A DNA stretch of 64,000 bases from Liopterus haemorrhoidalis (GCA_963971575.1 OZ020611.1:203594419-203658418); one strand, 5' to 3'; counted from the stretch's first letter, positions 22,348-34,488 are shown. Made by a program: numbers and translations. The notes: a model not told the origin generated them from the sequence alone.

Positions 22348-22883
22348 CTAGAGACAATTTTATTTTTTCTTCTTTTTTTGCATTTTTATTTTGTTTAAAT
22401 TATTTTTTCAAAATTCTAGTTATATTTGGGCAAAGTTGCATTTAATTTTTAAAAACGTAAATTTAATAACCAGTGGCAATTGTTGGAATTATAATTTAAT
22501 TCTATGTTTCAATGTACACGAAATCAGAGGGGCGGAGCTTATGACTTAAAACAACCAATAGAAGCCATAGGCGCAATTTTCAAAATCTTAATGAACCTTG
22601 CTATATAAAAAAAATACTGCACATATTTAGATTCCTAATAGTATCAGGAATTCGAATTATAATTAACAAAAAAAATATTTTAACAAAGAATTTGATTTGG
22701 CATCCGAAATAATCATCATTCACTTACTAAATACCTGCAAAACCCTGAAATGTGTGAAAATTCACACTTCACATCAATTTTTCATTTTTAAATGACTTCT
22801 CAATTTGTATACATTAAAATTTTTGTGTCGGTGTTTTTAGGGTTTTGTAGGTATGACCAAAAAACCCTTATACCGTCATTTTG

Positions 22884-23016
<133 letters not shown>

Positions 23017-23498
23017 CGGTAAAAATTGTAGCCAAACGGCTAAACCTAGAGAGTTGAAATTTCACATGCTTATACAACTCTTTGACCCGCACATAGGAAA
23101 AATACTAAAACATCTAAAAAACATATCCCCCTAAAAATATAAACAAATATATGCTCATCGAAAAAAAAAATATATTTTTTTACAATTCTGTGTAGGTATC
23201 AAATGAAAGTCCTTGGTTCATGGATTAACGACTAAAATTTTATTTTTGCAAAATAAATTATTTTGTCGCGATTTTTGCCAAAATTGTGCAAAAAAAAATT
23301 TGTCCCACACCCTGTAGCCCAGATGGTTTAAACTAAAATTCTGAAAAAATTCTAAGTAATGTACATTGGTGTGAACCGGAATAGTACAACAGGAATTTTT
23401 GATCAGATTATGTTTTCGGAAAATAACGCATTTTTTGTGTTTTTAACTAAAATATGTAAAATATTTAATCCGCTATTTAACACAGAAAATGAGTGAAC

Positions 23499-23560
23499 GT
23501 CCGTAGTCCAGTGGTAACGTTCTCGCTTCGTAAGTTGCAAACTACTGTTCGATTCCCGTC
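23499..23560 (+). promoter_or_regulatory. tRNA-like module in copy A2
   Basis: TAGTCCAGTGG (23504-23514) fits the pol III A-box and TGTTCGATTCC (23546-23556) the B-box, 43 bases apart. TTTTT follows at about 23563. This is the clearest A-box of the set. A folded tRNA with proper acceptor stem is not supported. Confidence 0.6.
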
Positions 23561-24118
23561 AATTTTTATTCTTTCTATTTTTTTTGCAATTTTATTTTGT
23601 TTAAATTTATTGTCAAAATTCTAGTAATATTTTGGCAAATGTTGCATTTAATTTATAAAAGCGTAAATTTAATAACCAGTGGGAAGTGTTGAAATTATAA
23701 TTTAATTCTACGTTTGAATGTATATGAAATCAGACGGGCGGAGTTTATGACTTAAACAACCAATGGCAGCCGTAGGCGCAATTTTCAAGATATTAATGAA
23801 CCTTGCTATATAAAAAAAATACGTGTGAAATTGTTTAAATTATAATTTAATTCTGTTTCAATGTACACGAAATCAGAGGGGCGGAACTTATAACAACCAA
23901 TGGAAGCCATAGGCGCAATTTTTAAAATTATTAATGAGCCTTGCTATATAAAAAAAAAAAACACTGCACATATTTAGAAACCTAAATAATGGGTATTAGG
24001 CATTCGAATTAAAATTAATAAAAAAATATTTTAACATAAAATTTGTTTTGACATCCCAAATAACTATCATTCACTTACTAAATACCTGCGAAACCCTGAA
24101 ATGTGTGAAAATTCACAT

Positions 24119-24778
24119 TGAAGCGAGATCGGCCTCAATATTGTCACGATCCACCACTGGGGATGTTTATTAATTGTTTGTCTCAGGGCGCAATCTGGTC
24201 TGTCAACGGCCCTGACACCTGTCTAGTAAAAATGCCAAACTTGATTCAAAAGTAACTTATTTATAGAAAAGTATGTACCTACGCACGTTTTGAGGTCAGT
24301 GTTTACTTGTCAGACATCTGTTCTTCGCCAGTAAACAAATGTGTGAATGAACAATGTGTAAATAACAGGAACTACGCCACAGCCTACTAAATAACGTCAC
24401 TACTCAGGCCTGAAATTACTCACAGGATTATTTAGAATTCCATAACACTACATACTCATTATGGATATGTGAATTTTAAAATCAACAATCAAATCTAATT
24501 CAGTAATGAATGTTATTATATACTGAAAAGTTCTTTCCTTGGTTATTGTTATACTGAAAAGAATTGGTTAATGTTAAAACTGATTTAAAACAGGTTTTTA
24601 TACAAATAATATACAAATCAATCGCGTACGCATTCTCTTCCATTCACCTTCATCACCTGTATTATTATCTATCTCAGTGCTTATTTTACTGCGCCATCCT
24701 AACAAAAAGAAATCGACTTTGTGACACTCATTAACAAAAATATTTATTTTTCAAACAGCTGTGGTAAAATAGTATATT
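24119..24778. other. Unassigned sequence
   Basis: The first 120 bp (GAGATCGGCCTCAATATTG onward) are less AT-rich and replace the lost end of copy A2, so they may be the tip of another element. No gene recognised. Confidence 0.5.
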
Positions 24779-24905
24779 ATGCAACGAGCATGGAATGATG
24801 GTAATTTCACACGAGTAGGTATGAAAGTTGCGCCACGAGCCGCAGGCAATTAGCGCAAATCATACGAGTGAGAAATTACTATTCCATGCAAGTTTCATAA
24901 TATGC
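24779..24905. repeat. Imperfect palindrome of about 125 bp
   Basis: Left arm motifs GCATGGAATGATGG and AATTTCACACGAGT reappear inverted as ACTCGT...GAAATTACTATTCCATGC (read on the plus strand in the right arm). The centre holds GCGCCACGAGCCGCAGG. No target duplication found. Confidence 0.6.
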
Positions 24906-25484
24906 TTTTTCCACGACCATAACTTATTTATTTTTATTTGCTTTCAACCTATTTATTACGTTGCCTAGCAACGGTCATGTAGTACGTGTCCTACGGAATG
25001 TAAATTCAGTTAAAATAACAATACTTGCGTCAACTGATTAACTGACTGACCAAGACCAACTCTATCAAAAAATATATTTGCAAAATTCGACAATTTTAAC
25101 CAGTGTTGAATCCAGACATTTTTCTCCGGGGTGGAAACTATATGAGCCGGGGGTGAAATTAGTATAATGAATACAGATGTCTTTCTTCATGGGGGTGGGG
25201 GGTACATGAACAAGAATTGGAGCACGAAAAAGAATTTTTTAGAGTTTGAAGTATAAAATAATACAATACGTTGCACAATATTCTGAATTTTATTAAAATG
25301 AAAATAATTATAAACATGTAACATACATAGGTATGTATTATCTCTCAATCACAACTATTAGACTCGTAAAACTTGCTAAACTGTTAGACAATACTTAAGT
25401 ATCTAACTATTATATCTTATATAACGAAAAAATCAATAAATAAGAAAATCACATTTAACGTATATATTCATACGTGTCTATTCT
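24906..25484. other. Unassigned sequence
   Basis: Includes a G-rich patch at 25120-25205 (GGGGGTGGGGGG) of the kind seen near hAT termini. No coding frame recognised. Confidence 0.5.
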
Positions 25485-25492
25485 CTAAGCAT

Positions 25493-25645
25493 CAGTGGCG
25501 GTCGGTGAAACATGTTTGGGTATGCAATTAGTATGATCGGACAAGCTCGTACTATATCGCTCAACAGCAATATAGCGACGACAAAGCACGAGCGTGTGTA
25601 TTCTTTGTAATTGCATACCCAAAAATGGTTCACCGACCGCCACTG
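25493..25645. mobile_element. 153-bp hAT MITE
   Basis: Termini CAGTGGCGGTCGGTGAAAC and GGTTCACCGACCGCCACTG are inverse of each other for about 38 bp with few mismatches. The 8-bp duplication CTAAGCAT is perfect (25485-25492 and 25646-25653). It is almost entirely stem, with a short centre and no coding capacity. Confidence 0.95.
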
Positions 25646-25709
25646 CTAAGCATGATGTTAAAATCTTAGCTTCAGAAACTGACGTTAATTTTTTTAACAC
25701 CATTTTTAA

Positions 25710-26700
25710 CCTAAATGCTATTCGCTAAACATATATGTGTTAAAATTATAACGCGGTGGCGTTAAAATAGCCAGTTAACGTTCTACAATAAGCGCCTACC
25801 GAAACGGTGGCTTTAAAAGTTAACGCTAGTGTTTAGTTTGCAAAAATGGCTGATCCTATTTAAGTAAATGTCATGTTATTAAAAAAAAAAATGAATAAAA
25901 CACAAGACGGTAGGAATATTAATCAACTTTCTATTACTTTTTAAAGTGAATTCTTTACAGTAGAGATAAGAATGACGCTTCATAATTTTTGTTATACAAG
26001 TAACCCAGACGCAAGTTCAAGTAATTGTATAGAAAGGAGGTAAATGGAGTATTGGAGAGCAGCTTTGGTTTTTGTTGAGACACAGAACTTAAAATTATAA
26101 TCCTCTGAAAGCTACAAAACTTCGCTTATGCCTCCGCCGTGTTTCAAAATATCGCAGTATATTTTAATGGTGTATTATTTGAAGAAACAATTGATGAGAT
26201 TGATAATGACGATCACAACAGTGTTATTCCAGGAACACCTTTTTAAAAATAGAATGAACATATAATTCACATATTATTAAAAAATTAGATAAATTGTTAT
26301 AATACAATGTAGTATATAAATTGACAACAAAAGTTGAATAAAGTTATATTTTTTTTTAATACACTGTGGAAACCAGTTATAATGAGTATCACAGGACCAA
26401 ACATTTCTGTCCCATTTTTAAAATAAATTTCGCCACTGAATATTTAATTCAACACCGAAATATTAGGTTAAGATTCTCTTGGCATTTGACTAAATAAATA
26501 TTCCTGTTAAAATTCAACGTAACAGCGCATGCGCGTGCAGTTAATATTAGCCTCACTACAGGGTGAGTTAGCGCCTCGCGTTAACAAATATTGTATTAAC
26601 GCTTACCTTAACAAATGCTCTTACAGAATAGCATTTTTGGATAACGACGTTAGACATGGAGTTAAAATAAAAATATTAACCTGACGCTAATTTTAACGCA
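25710..26700 (+). mobile_element. PIF/Harbinger-like element remnant
   Basis: AAATGCTATTC near 25712 is mirrored by GAATAGCATTT at about 26626-26636, and both ends carry repeated TTAACG/CGTTAA motifs. A decayed transposase C-terminus lies inside (26043-26246). The 3-bp target duplication expected of this superfamily could not be picked out with certainty. Confidence 0.45.
26043..26246 (+). pseudogene. Harbinger-type transposase C-terminus, decayed
   Basis: The plus strand reads NGVLESSFGF, comparable to the ERxFGxxKxRFP box of HARBI1-like nucleases. After stops and a deletion it reads SAVFQNIAVYFNG, comparable to the AVLHNIA box, followed by an acidic tail (ETIDEIDNDDHN) and a stop at 26244. 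The other catalytic regions are missing. The assignment rests on two short boxes and their order. Confidence 0.4.
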
Positions 26701-26740
26701 TTTCTTACAGAATACACCCGATACATAGTAAATAAATCAT

Positions 26741-27017
26741 TTAAATTAATCTCAGTCGTGTTTGCTTTTTCTTATCATACGTGTCTATAATAATGTCTAT
26801 TAAATTATCGGGTAACTCATCTGGCCTTTCAATTGAAATTTTCACAAGATCTTGTACAGTTTCTTGTCCCAGGCTATACCTTAATTTGGTCAAAAAAGCG
26901 TTTAAAAAGAACTCAGAAGGGAACTCAAAAATTCTGTTGAATCGCTTATTTGTAAGTGCGCAAGCGCTAGGTGATTCCGTTCCGATTCTGAACTCTGTTG
27001 AAACAAACCTAAAGTTC
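26741..27017 (-). pseudogene. Unrecognised C-terminal coding remnant
   Basis: On the minus strand a frame of about 90 codons ends at a TAA at 26741-26743. Its last 65 residues look protein-like: FPSEFFLNAFLTKLRYSLGQ, ETVQDLVKIS, RPDELPDNLIDIIIDTYDKK, then a basic KKQTRLRL end. I do not recognise the family. It may be the end of a transposase or a mobilised gene piece. Upstream the frame runs into an inverted-repeat element at about 27013. Confidence 0.35.
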
Positions 27018-27405
27018 GTTCTACATTATATACTTTTTTGCGTAGCACTACAGATTTTTTGCAAACTGACGTAAAAAGTATATTGTGAAACACTATACTT
27101 CCTTCCAACTTTCATGTTACACTACAAACTACACTATTTTCAAAACTACCTCCGGTCATATTTTTGGATGACTGTTGTATACTTCTCAGTCGTACCAACT
27201 ACCAACTTTCACCTGAATCAAACTGTTGACTGTCACCTGAACCAAAAATTTTAAGTTGGTAGTGTAGAGTATCACAAAGTAATAAAAGATGGAAGTATCT
27301 CTGTCTCTTATTTTTTCCCCCACTATATTCTGTTGTATCAAAAGTTGAAATGAAGTCAGAGTTGGATAGTATAGAAAAAAGTATTGAAAAAAGTATAAAG
27401 CGTGT
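27010..27405. mobile_element. Degenerate relative of the H-family fold-back element
   Basis: TTCTACATTATATAC opens the segment. From about 27250 the sequence matches the right arm of the fold-back elements at 37797 and 47406 (TAAGTTGGTAGTG, CTCTTATTTTTTCCCCCAC, TTGAAATGAAGTCAG, AAAAAGTATTGAAAAAAG). The left arm has decayed. Confidence 0.6.
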
Positions 27406-27817
27406 TCTACATTATACAATTCTCGTCAAATTTTCATACTTATTTCTTTGACTAGAACTTGTACTAGAAATAAAGCAGTGAAATTGTACAGTGTAGAACA
27501 CTTTATGTAGTCAAGGTCAACTTTATTAAAAACTAGATTTCGACAAAGTTTTCTTGAAAATATTTTCAAGTTTAACAACAGTACCAACATTAAAATTACG
27601 CTTGTAAATATTTTGTATTACCACTTGTTTAATAGTTTTGTTGATCATTGGTTTGAATAGGCGAATATATAATTTGTGTTTTGTACGTAAATCATTCATC
27701 ACGTCAATTTCATTCTCTACCAAAAAATTGAAAAATAAATTGTATTAAAACTTTGACTAGTTCAAGGAAAAAAGTTTAGAAAATTGACGAATAAAGTATA
27801 ATGTAGAACACGCTTAA
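27399..27817. mobile_element. Inverted-repeat element, GTGTTCTACATTATAC termini
   Basis: GCGTGTTCTACATTATAC at about 27400 is mirrored by GTATAATGTAGAACACGC at about 27797-27814. The termini are shared with the neighbouring H-family copy but the interior differs. A Lys-rich 65-codon minus frame inside has no family features. Confidence 0.6.
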
Positions 27818-28138
27818 TGTAGACTTTATAAATAGACCTAATATTTGAAGTATCTTTGTAAAGTCCGTACCAAATTAGTTTTGAAGATCGCAATAAAATA
27901 ATAAAAGTTAGGGAACTCATAAAATTACAATAGAAGTGATATAACTAGGCGTGTCAACCCATAGCCGTAGGGATTAGTTTTTCACATTACGCATTTCACA
28001 GCTGCAGAGGACTGTGACTAGAGATGGGTCGTTCATGAATAAACCGGCTCACTGAGCCGGCTCAGTGAAGTGACAGAAATAACAGTTGACAGTTCATAGC
28101 TGGCAACATAACTACTTCAAAATTACTAAAAGTCTATC
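27818..28138. other. Unassigned sequence with a hAT-like end
   Basis: TAGAGATGGGTCGTTCATG at about 28020, followed by repeated GAGCCGGCTCA palindromes, looks like a hAT terminus. No partner end was found. Confidence 0.4.
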
Positions 28139-29241
28139 GGCCGAGAGTTCCAGTTCCTAATAAACTCCCTAATAGTTATTAGACACATATATATTTATGA
28201 AGCTAATATATTTATTGGTGATTTCCAAGTTACAAAATCTTTCTAATAGTTTATTAGCAACATAATATTTGGTTTTTGTATTGGCATTTCTTATGAAGAT
28301 AGTAACACGGTGAAAGAGAGATAGAGCTATACGTAAATTTGTAGAAGGAAAGTGAGATGAAATTTTGACATTGAATATTTCGACATTAAATATTTTGACA
28401 TTAAATAGCTTGACTTTGCATTCAATGATGTTACGTATATTTTTATGTTACTGTTAAAATAACAATTAAACGGCGTTCAACAAATTTTACCACTGAAAAC
28501 GAGGATAATATAGATAGAAGAGGAGTTATTAAAAATAACATTTTATAATACAAAAGTAATTGAAAATAAGAAGACAGCAATATTTTGCTTCATTTTACAT
28601 TTCTTAAACAATATTAATTAAACTTATCAGCAATTTTCAGCCACACATCTTTATTATTCTGCCAAAAATTGCGTCTGTCTTCTTATTTTCTATCATTTTT
28701 ATATAAATAGTAATGCTTAAAGTATTATTTGTAATGTATTGTAATCGTAATTAAAAGAAATACATATGTAAAAATAAAAGACAATGTTTATTTAAAAATA
28801 TATATTTATATATTGTTCTTTATATACCACAATTACAATAAAAGCCCAAAATATTCTAAAAACGGTTGTCTATAATTTATAAATTCATCCAAACAGATCG
28901 TCGATTTTGTCAAAATTCAACTAAAATGTATTATCAATACCAACTATATACCAACAATATCACCATTATAGAAAAAATATGGATGTATAAAAACTACACA
29001 TTTGTATATTCTTTTAAAATTATACTATTTTTCAATTAAAATTGAAATATTAACACATTTTGCGAACTTGTTTTTGGATATATGTCACTTTATTAAGCAC
29101 TTCATGTTGCCTATAAGTTATTAGATAAATAAGCCTATTTATTAGCAACCTAATAACTATTTCGGGGTGGAACTCTCGGAAAAAAAGTTATGTTGCTAAT
29201 AAATTTATAGGACAGTTTATTAGCAACTGGAACTCTCGGCC
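28139..29241. mobile_element. Inverted-repeat element, GGCCGAGAGTTCCAGTT termini
   Basis: GGCCGAGAGTTCCAGTT at 28139 is mirrored by AACTGGAACTCTCGGCC ending at 29241. Inside each end are repeated CTAATAAACT/TATTAGCAAC motifs, and a second GGAACTCTCGG at about 29166 suggests a duplicated right terminus. The interior of about 1.1 kb encodes nothing recognised and contains an inner inverted repeat (28561-28692). Target duplication unclear. Confidence 0.7.
28561..28692. repeat. Inner inverted repeat
   Basis: GAAAATAAGAAGACAG is mirrored by CTGTCTTCTTATTTTC, with partly matching sequence (GCAATATTTTG and CAAAAATTGC) inside. Confidence 0.7.
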
Positions 29242-29858
29242 CTATGTTTATTATGTCAATATTATCGCTAGCTGACTGTTAACAAACAGTAGGTCAAAAA
29301 AAGGTGGTAAAATACAGTACTGCAAGATAGATTTTGGTTACTGTTAGCTAAAAGGTAATAAACAGTTACTGTTAACAGTTGATTGTAAAACAGGGCATTA
29401 ATGTGCAATCTGTAGACTTTATAATTGGTGTTAGTTATTGTTTTGAAATTTTTTGGATGAACATTGAGTTTAAATATAGAATTTAATTATAATTTTTATA
29501 AGACTTATGATAAATGGCGTATTTGTTTAAGTAACTAGTTCAGAGTGAGGCACATGTTTATATAAATAGAGTTTGAAATGCATATCTAATTAGTTCATTG
29601 TCGATGAGTGATACCCAAAATACTTTAATAACATATTCCGGCCTTGCATTTCTAAATATGTCTACTTCGATATATTTAAATATTTTAACCTCATCTATAT
29701 TTAGACAGGGGAATTTTTATGAAATGACCAAATGAAGAAAGTTGCTCACAAATCTTTTATCTTCAAATTGAGTATCATTTACCCATTGTATTGTAGAATT
29801 ATACGTCTACGTGAAAATATAAGTAATAGGAAAATGCATGCTATGGTTTCCAACAGAC
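29242..29858. other. Unassigned AT-rich sequence
   Basis: No gene or repeat terminus recognised. Confidence 0.5.
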
Positions 29859-29866
29859 GTAGATGG

Positions 29867-31058
29867 TAGGGATGGGAAAAAAACTAAGATGTTTGTTTTA
29901 AAAACATCGATGTTTTTACCATCGATGGTCAGCTGGCGATAGTATCGATAAAACATCGATGTCTACTACTGATGTCGATGTTTAAACTTTGAAATTCAGA
30001 AACTACCGCTAGAGGCGCTGGAATCTTAAAAAATTAATTTTTATTAAAATTAGTACACAAAATATAAGCGCCATCTATTGTGATACAACAATACTAATAG
30101 TGTTAGTTCTTAATCTTCTTAGCAGTTAGCAGAATACGAAAAAATAAGAAGAAACTTCTAATTTTTGCAAACAATGCGAACGACCAACGACGCCAACACA
30201 CTTTTTCTTTTTGTGTCTTGTTGACACTTTCCCAGTTGTTATTCCTCCAATCCCTGGATTTTTGTAAGTTGTCATTAGCTATTTTTTTATATATTGAAGT
30301 TGGCTTTTCCTGAACAAAATGATCAAACGCTTCAATTAATCGGTAAAGTAACTAGAATTGAAAATCTAGTTCCGCCTAAACCAAAGGAACAGACTTTATT
30401 TCAACTTAAAAAAGTATAAAAATAATTGTGTGCCATACACAATTATTTTTATATTAAATAGTGTTATTTTTATGTTAAATGATATAAAATTAACATTAAG
30501 ATTACTATATTAGTATTGTAATAAAATCCAATATTTCATTTTAGAAATGTAAAAATAGTAAGGTCTGTTCCTTTGGTTTAGGCGGAACTAGATTTTCAAT
30601 TCTAGTTACTTTTACCGATTGATTGAAGCTTTTGATCATTTTGTTCAGGAAAAGTCAACTTCAATATGTAAAAAAATATCTAATGACAAATTACAAAAAT
30701 GAAAATTGCGGTTAGTTCCGCCTAATCGTTTGGAATAGACTGTAGGTACAAATTAGGATTATTATATTGGGTATAATAATATTAATGTGAAATTAATTAC
30801 TATTAAAAAGGAATATTTCTATTTCAAAATCTAATAAATGCTTTTTGTGTATTATGTGTTACTTTTTTCGTATTTTATCTTTACATTATTAAATAAAACC
30901 TATATAATATAAATAAATAGCTTTTTTAATATGAATAAAACATCGATGTTTCCGATACATCGATGTTTTTCCTTCGATGTTTTTTCAACATCGATAGTAA
31001 GCGCCGATGTTAACATCGATGTTAAACATCGATGTTTTGCCTTTGATTTACAACCCTA
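29867..31058. mobile_element. hAT element with ACATCGATGTTT arrays
   Basis: It starts TAGGGATGGGAAA and ends TACAACCCTA. A perfect 8-bp duplication GTAGATGG flanks it (29859-29866, 31059-31066). Both subterminal regions carry repeated ACATCGATGTTT palindromes (29910-29990 and 30945-31040). The interior has no transposase; it contains a fold-back unit at 30299-30660. Confidence 0.93.
30299..30660. mobile_element. Fold-back unit of the G family
   Basis: Arms of about 100 bp (30299-30402 and 30559-30660) are near-perfect inverse copies around a 156-bp centre. They contain GGCGGAACTAGATTTTCAAT and CTTTTGATCATTTTGTTCAG. The same sequence appears at about 21590, 46980, 55985, 56633 and 63183. Confidence 0.75.
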
Positions 31059-31150
31059 GTAGATGGACGTAGAAGTAGAAACGTTCACGTAGAATATTCA
31101 TATTTTTATATTTCACGTCTACGTTTTTACGTCCGGCCAATAGGAAAAAT

Positions 31151-32211
31151 TGATGTGAAGTGTGAATTTTCACACATTTCAGGGTTTTGCAGGTATTTAG
31201 TTAGTGAATGATGATTATTTGGGTTGCCAAAACAAATTTTATATTAAAATATTTTTTTTGTTAATTTTAATTCGAACGCCTAATACCATTATTTAGGTTT
31301 CTAAATATGTGCAGTATTTTTTTTTTTTATATAGCAAGGTTCATTAAGAATTTTAAAGATTGCGCCTATGGCTTCCATTGGTTGTTATTAGTTCCGCCCC
31401 TCTGATTTCGTGTACATTGAAACAGAATTAAATTATAATTTAAACAATTTCCACTAGTTATTAAATTTACGCTTTTAAAAATTAAATGCAACATTTGCGA
31501 AAATTTAACTAGAATTTTGAAAAAATAATTTAAACAATATAAAAATTTAAAAAAAAATAATATTGTCTCTTCTCGCAAGGTTCGATCCCTTTCGGATCGA
31601 GTTACTTGGGTGAAACGCCAGCGCAAAAACCACTACACCAGCATACACGTTCCATTGTAGCGTGTTACAAAGCTATAACTTGTGTACATTATTAGCCAAA
31701 AATCACAAAAAATGCTTTTTTTTTTCAAAAACGTAATCTGATCAAAAATTCCTGTTGTAATATTCCGGTTCACACCAATGTACATTACTTAGAATTTTTT
31801 CAGATTTTTAGTTTAAACCATCTGGGCTACAGGGTGTGGGACAAATATTTTTTTGCACAATTTTGGCAAAAATCGCTTCAAAATAATTTATTTTGCAAAA
31901 ATAAAAATTTGATCGTTAATACACGTGATTTCAAGGGCTTTCATTTGATACTCTACTCAGAATTATAAAAAAATATATTTTTTTTCGATGAGCACATATT
32001 TTTTTAATTTTTTTTTTATGTGGATACGTTTTTTAGATGTTTTAGTATTTTTCCTATGTGCGGGTCAAAGAGTTGTATAAGCATGCCAAATTTCAACTCT
32101 CTAGGTTTAGCCGTTTGGCTACAATTTTTACCGAACAGGCAGACAGACAGACAGACAGACAGACGACAAAATGACGGTATAAGGGTTTTTTGGTCATACC
32201 TACAAAACCCT
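31151..32211 (-). mobile_element. Family A element, copy A3, complete
   Basis: In minus orientation it runs from AGGGTTTTGTAGGTATGACC (ending at 32211) to CTTCACATCA at 31151. It has an uninterrupted body of 1,061 bp with a TCTG tract, subterminal inverted copies, the 3' hairpin and a tRNA-like module. It can serve as the reference copy for the family. Confidence 0.88.
31572..31642 (-). promoter_or_regulatory. tRNA-like module in copy A3
   Basis: On the minus strand TGGTGTAGTGG gives the A-box; GGGATCGAACC, a weaker B-box match, follows about 50 bases later. Close relative of the A4 module. Confidence 0.5.
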
Positions 32212-32814
32212 AAAAATGATAGAAAATGACAAAACATACTCACTCTGTCGTATGTAGATTAGAACCTGTCAACAGTTGTTGGGTTCACGGTATTGAAATA
32301 ACGGAAATAAATAATTACCATAGCTAGATTATTATTTAATAATAAATATACAGGTTATTAGGTAAATGTCCGGCACAATTTTAAAGGCAGCATTGTTGGC
32401 ACATTTAGAGCTTAAAAGTTCTCAACCATTTTTGGATAAGATGCGTATATCGCTTGATAATCTATGCAGTACCACTGTTTAGGAACCACTAATATTTTGT
32501 CTGTTACAACAATCACATATGTGACTGACATAAATAGAAACCATGGAAACAATACCATAATTTTATTTCAACAAAATGCTTTTTAAATTTTATGCAGAAA
32601 AAAGAAATAAGAAAAAGTTAAATATTAAAAAAAAAATGTTACAAAAAAAAATATAATTAAAACAAATGCTCAAAATGTGCTCCATTTGAATCTAAACATG
32701 CTTGGACTCTCCGTATTAAAGAAGCTTCCACTCGTTGGATTCCAGTATGATTGCGGATATGTCCTGCAGCGGCAATAACACGATATTCAATCTTCCTCAT
32801 TTTTTTTCTCTTCT

Positions 32815-33720
32815 TAAAGTTGTGGATAGAAAAGTACAGCGGACCGAGGAGAATTTGGACAGGAAAACTGAAGCGACGGAAAAACTCATCGCAAAAATAT
32901 CTGAAGATGTTCAAGCAAACAACGAGATGCGAAGTGAAGCTGTGTCATATGCTGACAAACCAAAATCTAAAGTTAAATCAGATCCTGTTCTAGTAATCAA
33001 ACCGAAAAAATCCGACCAGAGAAGTGATATTACCAAAGAAGCCATTAGGAAAAACATTGACCCTCTATCAGCCTCAGTTCTAGGTGTAAGAAATATCAGC
33101 AAGGGTGGGATAGCAATTGAATGTAAGAACCAACAAGCAATAGACAACTTGAGAGAATCTGTTACCAAAAAGTTAGGCACAGACTATGTAGCAACCGTGC
33201 CAAAGAAGAAAGCTCCAAGGGTTAAAATATTCGGCCTATCTGAGAAACTAGAACCTGAAGATATAGAATACAAAATTTTAGCTCAAAATGATTGTTTGAA
33301 CAATAAAGCTACGGTAAAGGTTGTTCATATCGCTAAAGACAACCGAAACGATCATAAATTTATGGCGTACTTGGAAGTCGATGGTGAATCTTACTTCAGG
33401 CTGACCGAAGAAGGAAGAGTGAATATCGGCTGGGATAGATGCAGAGTATATGGCGCAATAAATATTGAAAGATGTTTTAAATGTAACAAGTATGGACACA
33501 AAGCCCAGGTTTGCAGAAGGATACATCATGCCCGAAGTGTACTGGCAATCATGAATTGTCCAACTGTCGTTGTGAAGATGCAGAAATAAAGTGCAGTAAC
33601 TGCGCATATGTAGTTAACAAATTAAAGATGAGACTTGATGTCAACCACCCCGTCTGGAGCTCCGAGTGTTCAGTTTATAAAAAGAAGTTGGAAACAGAAA
33701 TGAAAAAAATTGATTTTTAA
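32815..33720 (+). pseudogene. LINE ORF1 (Gag-like, zinc-knuckle protein)
   Basis: The frame begins within the element (SLLKVVDRKVQ...; any upstream residues come from the transposon). A charged coiled-coil-like region is followed by a Gag-type domain (LGVRNISKGGIAIECKN, PRVKIFGLSEKLEPEDIEY). Knuckles follow: CFKCNKYGHKAQVC, then, after a one-base frameshift near 33515, CPKCTGNHELSNC, and a third CSNC...H...C with a long insert. It ends at a TAA at 33718. The order fits nucleic acid-binding ORF1 proteins of Jockey/I/R1-group LINEs. Confidence 0.85.
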
Positions 33721-33729
33721 TTGGATTGA

Positions 33730-34215
33730 ATTTGGAAACCCGGACAAATCACTCATTGGACCCATTAATATGTGAAGATAAGTCTCATCCGGCCCTACAT
33801 TTCAAAATTAAGTATAGTATTTCACAAGAAAAACGAACACGTAACAATTACAAATACAACTTCAAAATTGCTGACAACTGAAAAATTATATAGGGCACTT
33901 ATTACAACTGACTGGAATGCGGAACTAACAAACCACAATACCGAAAATGCTGATGCAGGAGTTGACAACATTTATTGCATAATTTATACAATACTTGATG
34001 ATTGCGTGCCAAAAACCAGGTCGCTGTCAACATCAAAATAAGACACCTAGATTACTTAAAAGAATGTGAGTCCAACATCTCCACAAACCCAAACCAGTTT
34101 TCGTCGTACTATCAACACACTAAAACCAAGATCCTCTATAGGGGAAGACCTTATTCCTAATATATAATCAAAGCCTGTGCACATGCCCTAGTGAAACCAT
34201 TGCATTATTTATTCA
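33730..34215 (+). pseudogene. LINE ORF2 fragment between endonuclease and RT
   Basis: Decayed pieces in shifting frames resemble the linker region of ORF2: KLYRALITTDWNAEL, IYTILDDCVPKTRSLSTS, then ECESNISTNPNQFSSYY in another frame and, near 34170, ACAHALVKPLHYLFN, which resembles the start of the RT domain. The sequence then jumps to the 3' UTR, showing a large deletion. Confidence 0.6.
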
Positions 34216-34459
34216 ATATATGTATATTACTATATAATAACATGTAATTATTATCATTGAGTCTGTTAATTTGTTCATTGTTCTGTCCAGACATTGCGAC
34301 AAGCTTCAGCTTAGTGATGCTGGACAGAATGATAAAAATAGTATATATAAATAAAATTGTCAATAAGTATAAAAATTAGGTCTAAGAAATTATAATAGGT
34401 TTTGGAAATAAATTTTCTTATTTACATTTATAACATAGGTCAATGTAAAAAATGTAAAT

Positions 34460-34488
34460 AAAGTTATTATTATTATTATTATTATTTT
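34460..34488 (+). repeat. (TTA)n tail
   Basis: Trinucleotide tail at the 3' end of the LINE at 32805. Confidence 0.9.

Larger units (their letters stand above)
20571..22776 (+). mobile_element. Family A element, copy A1, split by a hAT
   Basis: Starts AGGGTTTTGTAGGTATGACC after five T, with GTCTGTCTGTCTGTC and the A-specific TGTTCGGTAAAAATTGTAGC. The hAT at 20831-21997 interrupts it. The 3' part has a tRNA-like module, then ATACCTGCAAAACCCT, the hairpin GTGTGAAAATTCACAC and CTTCACATCA. Net length is about 1.03 kb. No protein is encoded; the short frame with LFDPHIGKILKHLKN recurs in copies but merely reflects shared DNA. Confidence 0.85.
32805..34487 (+). mobile_element. Internally deleted LINE with (TTA)n tail
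   Basis: It is inserted in the transposase gene, in the opposite orientation. The left junction follows CCTCATTTT and the right junction precedes ATTTTGTATAGG, consistent with a short ATTTT duplication. It contains a Gag-like ORF1, a small part of ORF2, a 3' UTR and a (TTA)n tail at about 34462-34487. The endonuclease and almost all of the RT are missing. Confidence 0.82.
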
